Shown: positions 28,174-35,685 of the stretch, in pieces
Layout: every line of letters begins with the position of its first letter
How positions within the stretch are numbered: the stretch's first letter is position 1
From: Ruegeria profundi
GTDB taxonomy: Bacteria > Pseudomonadota > Alphaproteobacteria > Rhodobacterales > Rhodobacteraceae
Assembly (NCBI RefSeq): GCF_001507545.1
Contig: NZ_LQBP01000003.1
Location: 372,001 to 436,000, forward strand
Direction: 5' to 3'
DNA length: 64,000 nucleotides
Notes under the pieces: generated by a model
Seen by the model: the letters and a program-made list of their open reading frames with translations, nothing else
Databases searched by the model: none
What the model was told of the DNA's origin: nothing
Position numbers and translations under genes: made by a program

Positions 28174-31100
28174 AAGAGGATAGGCCCGATATTCAAGCTG
28201 CAGACACATCGTGCGAACCTATTGCGATAGTGGGCATGGGATGCGTGTATCCCAAAGCCCGAAACAAGGCGGCCTTTTGGCGCAATATTGTGGACAAGGT
28301 CGACGCCGTCACAGAGGCGCCTGAAGACTGGGACGGAGCGCAATACCTGGACCCGGACAGCGATGCCAATGACCGCGTCTACACCAATCGGGGCGGGTTT
28401 CTCGGGGATCTGGCGCGGTTCGATCCTTTGCGGCATGGCGTAATGCCGAACTCTGTCGATGGCGGTGAGCCGGACCAGTTTCTGGCACTGGAGATTGCAG
28501 CTGACGCGGTCGAGGATGCACAGTTCGAGATGCGCCCTATACCCGGTGATCGAGTGGCGGTGATCCTGGGCCGCGGAACCTATATCAATCGCGGATTTGC
28601 AAATGTAGTCCAGCACGGAGTGATGGTAGATCGGGTGATCGACATCCTGCGCACCTTACATCCCGAAACCGGCGATGAAGAGGCCGACGCGCTCAAGGCG
28701 GAACTCAAAGCATCACTGCCGCCGTTCAATTCAGAGATGGCGGCCGCGCTGGTCCCAAACCTGGTGACGGGCCGAATTTCAAATCGGCTGAACTTTCGGG
28801 GCGCCAACTACATTATCGACGCTGCCTGTGCCTCCTCCCTCGTGGCGTTGGATCGCGGTGTTGCTGACCTGCGCGCGGGTTCTTGCGACATGGCGCTTGT
28901 TGGCGGTGTTCATGCGTCAACCCCAGCCCCAATCTATCAAATTTTCTGCCAATTGGGAGCATTGTCGCGCAAGGGCAAAATCCGGCCTTTTTCGGCCGAA
29001 GCAGACGGGACGCTGCTGGCAGAGGGCGTCGGCATACTGTGCATAAAGCGTTTGTCCGATGCCGAATTGGCCGGTGATCGGATTTACGCGCTGGTGCGCA
29101 GCGTTGGTGTGGCGAGCGACGGAAAGGGCATGTCGATCCTTGCGCCCCTTATCGAAGGCGAGCGTCTTGCGATCCGTCGGGCCTATACGTCGGCGAACGT
29201 GGCACCGGATACGGTTGGATTGGTCGAAGCGCATGGTACGGCAACCAGCGTTGGTGACGCGACCGAGATTGACGCGCTGAAGGCTGAATTCGGGGACATG
29301 AAACAGGGCTGTGCCATAGGGTCGGTCAAATCAATGATCGGGCATTGCCTGCCCGCCTCGGGGTCTGCCGGGCTGATCAAAGCCGCGCTGGCCCTGCACC
29401 ACCGGGTGTTGCCACCAACTCTGATTGATACGTCCAGCCCCGACCTGGGTCTTGATGACACCGGGTTCTACCTCAACACCGAAGCGCGTCCATGGATCCA
29501 CGGGCGCGAAACACCGAGGCGCGCGGGCGTGAACGCGTTTGGTTTCGGGGGGATCAATTCGCACGCGATCCTTGAGGAATATCGCGGGGCCGCGGAACCA
29601 AAGGCAGCGGTGTCACGTCCCTCCGAGATAATTGCAATGGCTGCGCCAGATCAGGTGCAGTCGCTGTCTCTGATCGAAGCGGTCGCAAGAAAGGTTCACC
29701 AGGCCGATGACCTGACCGCCTGCGCAGCCGCGTTGAATGCGAAGCTCGGTGCCGGACAGGTGCGCATGGCCGTGACAGGCGGCACACGGGAAGATATCCT
29801 TGCTCGTCTCGATCAGATCAAGGCGGCGCTGCAGAAAGGCCGAAAACGCCTGCGCGACCGGCGCGGTGCATACATGTCTGCTGAGCCGCTTGCGGTAACA
29901 GGCAAGGTCGCCTTCCTGTTCCCAGGCGAGGGCAGCCAGTATCGCAACATGTTGGCCCCGCTGATGCTGCATTTTCCGCGCATGCGTGAGTGGTTCGATA
30001 TCGTGGACGGAGCCTATCCCAATGAAACGGGTCGGCAGCGCGTCAGCGATGTGTTTTTCCCGCCACCGCTGGAGACCCCGTCGGACGATGATCTTTGGCG
30101 GATGGATGTGGGGCCGGAGGCGATCTACGCGGCCAATATGGCGATGGCCACTCTGTATCAGCAGATCGGGTTGAAGCCAGACATGTTACTCGGCCACTCA
30201 ACAGGAGAATACGCGGCGCTTTCGGCGGCCGGTGTGACCCAACATGAAGATGTCTCGCACCTTCAACGGGATATACGCGATCTGAACGCGGTTTTTGCCG
30301 CTGCCGAGCGGGATGGCGCGATTGCCAAAGGCACGCTCTTCACGATCGGCCCGGTGAATGTGACCAAGTTGCGAGCTGCGCTTGAGGCGCGCGATGACGT
30401 CTTTCTTGGCATGGACAATTGCGCAGCACAGCAGGTGGTCGTGGCAACAAGTGCCAAGGCTGCGGATTGGGTGCCTGAACTGGCCAAGTCTCTGGGCGGC
30501 TTTTGCGATACATTGCCTTTTGGTCGCGCCTATCATTGTCCTGCATTCGCACCGTTTAGCGGGCGGCTCGAAGAATTTCTGAGTCAAATTGACATCCGCG
30601 CACCTAAGCTGCCGGTCTATTCCTGCCTGACCACCAAGCCGTTCCCGAATACCTCCAAAGACATAAAGTCTTGGATGGCCGCGCAATGGTCCAGCGAGGT
30701 GCGTTTTCAGGACACGATACGGCACATGTATGACGACGGCGCGCGTATCTTTGTTGAATGCGGTCCGCGGAACAATCTGACGTCGTTTGTCGGGGATGTG
30801 CTGCGCAAACAACCGCATGTGACCGTAGCTGCCGATACAGTCGGGCGGCAGGGGCTCACCCAGTTGCATCATCTGGCCGCCCAGCTTTTTGCCGAGGGTG
30901 TGCCTCTTGATCTGGATGCGCTCTCTGGCACTGCGGAAAACGTGCAGAGTAATGCGAAACCGCTGAAGATGGGCTTGCAGCCGATGGCGTTGGGCGAAGG
31001 CCGACGTCCTGCGCGTAAACGGCAAGCTCAGCAAGCGCCTGAAAAGATCATCCCCGACGGGCCACCTGCAGCACCATCGCCGCTCGAGACCCTGATTGAT

Positions 31101-32861
31101 GGTTACTTCGACACGATGAACAAGATGATGCAGACGGAACAGAACGTCATGCAGGCCTTCTTCGCAGGCAGAAACACGCAGCCCAAGAGCGCTGCGCCCA
31201 ATGAAGGCGACCGTTTCCCGATGCTGAGCGAGGTGGATGTGAGCGCAGACGCCCGGTCGCTGCGCGCGCTTATCCATCTCGATCACCAGATTGCGCCTTA
31301 TCTTGCCGATCACGCGTTTGGCCGCGCAATTTCGGGGAATGATCCGGATCGACATGGTCTGAGCGTTGTGCCGCTCACCTTCACGATGGAGGCGTTGGCC
31401 GAGGCCGCCGCTGCGCTACGGCCAGGTCTGAGGGTCGTGGGTCTTCGCGAAGTGCGCGCCTCGCGATGGATCACTGTTGAAAAGCCGTTGTCGCGGAAAC
31501 TTGAGGTCACGGCGGAGTATCTGACCGTTGACGGCGATAAAACGATCATCCGGACACGCATTCGCGATGCTCAAGGTCCGGTCCTGCGTCCGGTGATTGC
31601 GGAAGCTGATATCGAGCTGGCCGCAAACTACGCGCCTGCGCCTACAGCGTCAGCCTCTGCCTTCGAAGGCACGGTAGGAGCATATTGGTCATTGAAGGAT
31701 GTCTATCAGCGCATAATGTTTCACGGGCCGCGCCTGCAGGCCGTGAAGTCTATGCATGTTGCTACACCCACCGCTGCCGAAGGTGTGTTGATCGGGTTGC
31801 CTCAAGACGATCTTCTTGCCGCCACGCGCATGCCGGAATTCGAAATTGATGCCATAACGCTGGATGCCGTCGGTCAATTGGTTGGTGTCTGGTCAGCGGA
31901 CCAATTGGATACGGCCTTTCACATTTTCCCGTTCCGTGTGGAGCACGTTGAGATCTTCCGCCAGATGCTTGCCCCTGACGAAGAGGCGACATGCCGCTGT
32001 GAAATAAAGCTTTTGAGCACCGATGAGATGCGGTCGGACATCGATGTGGTGACGGCAGACGGACATCTTATGTGCCGCATCAAGGGTTGGTGGGACAAAC
32101 GCTTTAACCTACCGGATCCGTTCTTCCACGCACGGTTGGACCCTGCTGGAAATGCGCTGTCGCGGATCATTGAGGTCGCACCGCTTGACGGTTTGAAAAT
32201 CGTGATCACGGAATGCATCAGCGACGGTTTGCTGGCCAACAGCGGGGGAATTTGGGCAGGTGTGTTAGCTGGGCTCGTCCTGTCAGACAGCGAGGCGGCG
32301 ATTTTGCGCGCCCATAGCGGCTCGGAAACCGAAAGGTTCGACTGGTTGCGCCAGCGGGTCGCGGCCAAGGATGCCATTCGCGCCTGGCTAAGTTCGGGAC
32401 TATGTCCGGCGGACATCGAGATTGAAAATGTTTCTAACAATCAAATGCGCGTGGCAGCGGGCTGGCCTGCAGATTGGGGGACAGCTCCGCGGATCGTGAG
32501 CGCGTGTGTCGGGCAGATGGCTGTCGCTGTCGCGACAGATCCCGGCGAATATGCCAACCTGTACATGGGGGTCGCCAGCCTTGCCGCAGATGGAATGACG
32601 GCGGATTTGAGTGCCGCTGACGTGGCCCTGCTGCCGTCCGAGCCAAACCTTCGCGCATCTGCGATTTCCTGCCTGCGCGCCTTGCGACAGGCGATGGGGC
32701 AGGGCGCACGTATCACGCAACTCAACACTGCGAAGGAGTATGCCGTTGTGCAAAGACCCGGCACCACCGACCCGCTGAAAGTCCGTTTCGTTGAGGACGG
32801 AAAGTCAGGCGTCGTCATCGCCCTTCTCGCAGAAACACATCGAATAAAGGAAAAGGAGTGA
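28170..32861 (+). CDS. Second iterative synthase: KS - AT - DH - degenerate PPTase-like domain
   Basis: 1563 aa. KS at about 10-440: Cys220 in DAACASS, His355 in EAHGTAT, His392 in GHCLPASG, so it looks active rather than a chain-length-factor type. AT at about 580-880 with Ser677 in GHSTGE. A Pro/Ala linker leads to a hot-dog dehydratase-like region (about 1035-1330) with His1048 in ADHAFGRAI followed by VVPLTF. The C terminus (about 1385-1530) resembles the integrated PPTase of PksE/HglE-type synthases: WLRQRVAAKDAIRAWL is kept, but the expected GVDxE reads GVASLA and the KEA..K helix is lost. Start overlaps the previous stop (ATGA). No ACP or KR here, so it should act with the upstream synthase. 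Confidence 0.9.
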   Translation: MKEDRPDIQAADTSCEPIAIVGMGCVYPKARNKAAFWRNIVDKVDAVTEAPEDWDGAQYLDPDSDANDRVYTNRGGFLGDLARFDPLRHGVMPNSVDGGEPDQFLALEIAADAVEDAQFEMRPIPGDRVAVILGRGTYINRGFANVVQHGVMVDRVIDILRTLHPETGDEEADALKAELKASLPPFNSEMAAALVPNLVTGRISNRLNFRGANYIIDAACASSLVALDRGVADLRAGSCDMALVGGVHASTPAPIYQIFCQLGALSRKGKIRPFSAEADGTLLAEGVGILCIKRLSDAELAGDRIYALVRSVGVASDGKGMSILAPLIEGERLAIRRAYTSANVAPDTVGLVEAHGTATSVGDATEIDALKAEFGDMKQGCAIGSVKSMIGHCLPASGSAGLIKAALALHHRVLPPTLIDTSSPDLGLDDTGFYLNTEARPWIHGRETPRRAGVNAFGFGGINSHAILEEYRGAAEPKAAVSRPSEIIAMAAPDQVQSLSLIEAVARKVHQADDLTACAAALNAKLGAGQVRMAVTGGTREDILARLDQIKAALQKGRKRLRDRRGAYMSAEPLAVTGKVAFLFPGEGSQYRNMLAPLMLHFPRMREWFDIVDGAYPNETGRQRVSDVFFPPPLETPSDDDLWRMDVGPEAIYAANMAMATLYQQIGLKPDMLLGHSTGEYAALSAAGVTQHEDVSHLQRDIRDLNAVFAAAERDGAIAKGTLFTIGPVNVTKLRAALEARDDVFLGMDNCAAQQVVVATSAKAADWVPELAKSLGGFCDTLPFGRAYHCPAFAPFSGRLEEFLSQIDIRAPKLPVYSCLTTKPFPNTSKDIKSWMAAQWSSEVRFQDTIRHMYDDGARIFVECGPRNNLTSFVGDVLRKQPHVTVAADTVGRQGLTQLHHLAAQLFAEGVPLDLDALSGTAENVQSNAKPLKMGLQPMALGEGRRPARKRQAQQAPEKIIPDGPPAAPSPLETLIDGYFDTMNKMMQTEQNVMQAFFAGRNTQPKSAAPNEGDRFPMLSEVDVSADARSLRALIHLDHQIAPYLADHAFGRAISGNDPDRHGLSVVPLTFTMEALAEAAAALRPGLRVVGLREVRASRWITVEKPLSRKLEVTAEYLTVDGDKTIIRTRIRDAQGPVLRPVIAEADIELAANYAPAPTASASAFEGTVGAYWSLKDVYQRIMFHGPRLQAVKSMHVATPTAAEGVLIGLPQDDLLAATRMPEFEIDAITLDAVGQLVGVWSADQLDTAFHIFPFRVEHVEIFRQMLAPDEEATCRCEIKLLSTDEMRSDIDVVTADGHLMCRIKGWWDKRFNLPDPFFHARLDPAGNALSRIIEVAPLDGLKIVITECISDGLLANSGGIWAGVLAGLVLSDSEAAILRAHSGSETERFDWLRQRVAAKDAIRAWLSSGLCPADIEIENVSNNQMRVAAGWPADWGTAPRIVSACVGQMAVAVATDPGEYANLYMGVASLAADGMTADLSAADVALLPSEPNLRASAISCLRALRQAMGQGARITQLNTAKEYAVVQRPGTTDPLKVRFVEDGKSGVVIALLAETHRIKEKE

Positions 32862-32866
32862 GTCCA

Positions 32867-33163
32867 ATGCCAGTTGCCATTGAAACGGCCAAGACTGCGA
32901 TGCGCGAAATTTTCCATGATCTGGCAGAGGACTTGGAGGAGGAGCCGGTTGAATTCACCGCCGATACCAAACTGGTGGATCTGGGCGTGGAGTCGATCAG
33001 CCTGATCTATCTCATCTCGGAACTGCAGCAACACTTCAATCTTGAGGAGCGGTTGTTCCAACACCTGCGTGAAACCGAGCGGCTTCTGGTGGACATGCAA
33101 GTTAGCGACATTCTCAACGGTGTTGTCGCGGCATCTGCCGGTCAGGAGGTGAGCAATGCCTGA
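32867..33163 (+). CDS. Free-standing acyl carrier protein
   Basis: 98 aa, single ACP fold; the modified serine is Ser43 in LGVESISLIYLISELQ, where Glu replaces the usual Asp before Ser. ATG 32867 is placed by AAGGAG; a GTG at 32858 overlapping the previous stop is an alternative. Immediately downstream of the KS-AT-DH synthase and overlapping the next gene by 8 bp. It may carry the starter, hand over the finished chain to the tailoring enzymes, or serve a separate step; sequence alone does not decide. Confidence 0.88.
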   Translation: MPVAIETAKTAMREIFHDLAEDLEEEPVEFTADTKLVDLGVESISLIYLISELQQHFNLEERLFQHLRETERLLVDMQVSDILNGVVAASAGQEVSNA

Positions 33164-34760
33164 GAGACTTGTCAAAACGCTGCTCATCGGCCTTGATGGG
33201 GCGACCTATGATATCCTCGATCCGCTTGTGTCCGAAGGCGTAATGCCCAATCTCGGTCGGTTGATGGAAGGTGGTAGCCGGGGCATTCTGCGCTCGACAA
33301 TGCACCCTCTCACACCGCCTGCTTGGGCGACGCTCATGACCGGGCGATCACCCGGCAACCATGGCGTATTCGACTTTATCCGGGTGGACCGGACAAACAG
33401 CACGCCGACCTACACCCTTACCACATCCGCCGACCTCAAGGTGCCAACAATCTGGCAGATCGCGTCCGAAGCAGGCATGCGGGTCACGACATTGAACTAC
33501 CCCACCATGTTCCCGGCCAAACCGATCGATGGTGTGGTCATCCCGGGTTATGTGCCGTGGTCCTATCTTGGCCGTGCAATCTATCCCCGCGAAACATACA
33601 AAATGCTGAAAGAAGAAGGCGTTTTCAAAGCACGCGAGATGTCAACTGATTGGCAGCACGAGCGCAAAGCCGTGCAGGGGCTCGCGGAAAATGACCTGCA
33701 GGATTGGGTTCAGTTCCATATCACGCGCGAGCGACGCTGGTTCGAGATCACTCTGAAGCTGATGGAACGCGTGCCGAGTGAACTGACATCCGTTCTTTTT
33801 GATGGTGTCGACCGTATTCAGCACCTCTGTTACCACCTCATCGATCCGGCGACGCGTGGCGACTATACATCTCAGAGTTCGGTCAGGGCGCGCGACTTGG
33901 CGCTGCAGTATTTCCGTGATGTGGATAACTATATTGCCCAGATGGTCGCAAAAGCGGGTGATCAGGCAAGCGTAATCATTGCCTCGGATCATGGGTTTAC
34001 GCGGTCCGGTGCGCGAATTTTCTATGCGAACAGCTGGCTGGAAAGCTTGGGTTTGTTGAAATGGAAACCCGATGTGCCTTTTGACAATCAAGGGCGTGTG
34101 GCACTTGATGAAAATACTGAAGCGACAACGCTTATCGATTGGGGCCCAACCAAAGCCTATGCGCTCAGTTCCTCAAGCAATGCGATCTTCATCCGAGTAG
34201 CTTCGGAAGACGATCCGGATGGAGTACCCCCCGAGCAATATGAAGCCTTTCGCGATGATCTGATTTCCAAGCTAAAGAGCCTTGTTGATTCCGCTTCTGG
34301 AAAACCGGTCGTTCGCGATGTGTTCACGCGCGAGATGGCGTTCCCAGGCACAGAAAGCGCGCGGGCCCCTGATCTGACCCTGCAGATGGCGGATTATTCC
34401 TTTCTTTCTGTGTTGCGCGCGGATGAGCCGGTCAAGGACCGGAAGATCCCTTATGCAACGCATCACCCGGATGGGGTCATAATTGCCAGCGGCCCGGCTA
34501 TCAAATCATCTGGACGGGTCGAGCCGATGCGCATCGTCGATGTGGCTCCGACGGTGCTTTATTCCTTGGGCCTCGATATTCCGAGCAGCTTCGAGGGCCG
34601 GGTGGGTACGGACCTCTTTGATCCTGCATATGTCGCGACTCACGTGCCGGAGATTTCCGATACTGCTGGCAAAGAGTCTGGAACAGACAGCAGCGAAACG
34701 CTGAGCGGCGACGCTGAAGAGCAGATTAGAGCGCGTCTTAAAGCGCTTGGATATTTGTGA
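33156..34760 (+). CDS. AlkP-superfamily type I phosphodiesterase-like protein
   Basis: 534 aa, alkaline phosphatase/nucleotide pyrophosphatase superfamily. Metal-site motifs are present: GLDGATYD (Asp14), the nucleophile region LTPPAWATLMTGRSPGNHGVFDF-type sequence with Thr53, DGVDRIQHLCYH, ASDHGF and ATHHPDGVII. No signal peptide, so probably cytoplasmic. AGGAGG precedes the ATG, which overlaps the ACP gene. Cytoplasmic members near lipid and polyketide loci may act on phospho- or sulfo-esters of the product or precursor; this is inference. Relatives often are annotated only as alkaline phosphatase family. Confidence 0.85.
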   Translation: MPERLVKTLLIGLDGATYDILDPLVSEGVMPNLGRLMEGGSRGILRSTMHPLTPPAWATLMTGRSPGNHGVFDFIRVDRTNSTPTYTLTTSADLKVPTIWQIASEAGMRVTTLNYPTMFPAKPIDGVVIPGYVPWSYLGRAIYPRETYKMLKEEGVFKAREMSTDWQHERKAVQGLAENDLQDWVQFHITRERRWFEITLKLMERVPSELTSVLFDGVDRIQHLCYHLIDPATRGDYTSQSSVRARDLALQYFRDVDNYIAQMVAKAGDQASVIIASDHGFTRSGARIFYANSWLESLGLLKWKPDVPFDNQGRVALDENTEATTLIDWGPTKAYALSSSSNAIFIRVASEDDPDGVPPEQYEAFRDDLISKLKSLVDSASGKPVVRDVFTREMAFPGTESARAPDLTLQMADYSFLSVLRADEPVKDRKIPYATHHPDGVIIASGPAIKSSGRVEPMRIVDVAPTVLYSLGLDIPSSFEGRVGTDLFDPAYVATHVPEISDTAGKESGTDSSETLSGDAEEQIRARLKALGYL

Positions 34761-34767
34761 TGATGCC

Positions 34768-35685
34768 ATGCCACGCATAGAAATAGACGGGACAAAACTC
34801 CATTATCAGCAAATTGGATCCGGGTCCAATTTGCTGCTTGTCCACGGTCTGTTTTCAAGCATTGGGTTCTGGTGGGGTCCTCTGGCGTTCACATTGGCCA
34901 AGAACCATCGCGTCACAGCTCTTGATCTGCGCGGGCATGGGCTGTCAGGCATGACCCAGCGGGGCTACAGCGCAAATGATTTGGCAAAGGACATTCTTGC
35001 CTTGGCAGACCATCTGGGCTTGCGAGATATTCATGTTGTTGGACATAGCTATGGCGGTGCGATTGCGCTAGCCGCAGCACTTCAGGCCAGAGATAAGATC
35101 ATACGCATCACTCTTGCAGATGCCTGGGTCCCCGCCTTGCAGGCTCAGACTTATACTCCCAATCTCAGAAAATGGTCGGCTCTTAAAGAGAAGCTGAAAT
35201 TGAAGGGCCTACAAGGAGAGGGCGACTGGCCGATGGTGGCGATGGCTTTCCTTGAAGAAATTGCGGAAGCGCCGGACGACACCCTCGCAAATATGCAACG
35301 CGGGCAGTATGGGCGTGGCTGGATGCCGACAAAGCACAATTCCAACGCCATACGGCGCTGGCGGCGACTGATGGCAACAACACACGCCTGGAAGGAGTTC
35401 TATGCGACAAGCGTGCTAACGAGCGCAGCGCTTCGGAAACTCGAGACACCCGTCCATATAATTTACGGCAAAAAGTCTGGCTACCACCAAACCCGGGACG
35501 CATTGCTGAAACACCTGCCGAATGCGACCAATCACGAAGTATCAGGTGGTCACTACTTCCCGCTTCTACAGCCGCGCGGGCTTACTGATCTGATCGCGAA
35601 CCCGCCGAAAACAGCCGCGCCAAGCGTTCAATTTCATTCGCGTAGAGAGTTGGTCGATCAGTCAATGGAATATGACCGTGGCTAA
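34768..35685 (+). CDS. Alpha/beta hydrolase
   Basis: 305 aa, alpha/beta-hydrolase fold without a signal peptide. The oxyanion region is LLLVHGLFSS, the nucleophile Ser94 lies in VVGHSYGGA and the catalytic His262 in GGHYFPL. The start ATG 34768 lies 7 bp after the previous stop. In this locus it could be a thioesterase-like enzyme that releases or transfers the chain from an ACP, since neither synthase has a recognisable thioesterase domain; esterase or lactonase activity is equally possible. Confidence 0.85.
   Translation: MPRIEIDGTKLHYQQIGSGSNLLLVHGLFSSIGFWWGPLAFTLAKNHRVTALDLRGHGLSGMTQRGYSANDLAKDILALADHLGLRDIHVVGHSYGGAIALAAALQARDKIIRITLADAWVPALQAQTYTPNLRKWSALKEKLKLKGLQGEGDWPMVAMAFLEEIAEAPDDTLANMQRGQYGRGWMPTKHNSNAIRRWRRLMATTHAWKEFYATSVLTSAALRKLETPVHIIYGKKSGYHQTRDALLKHLPNATNHEVSGGHYFPLLQPRGLTDLIANPPKTAAPSVQFHSRRELVDQSMEYDRG

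Noticed and set aside
28170-28640. Second synthase KS as a non-catalytic chain-length factor, as in PfaC
   Set aside because: Cys220, His355 and His392 are all present in standard motifs, so the KS looks catalytic.
30198-31355. 385-codon minus-strand frame inside the second synthase
   Set aside because: Lies wholly antisense to AT and linker domains with intact motifs; no independent evidence.
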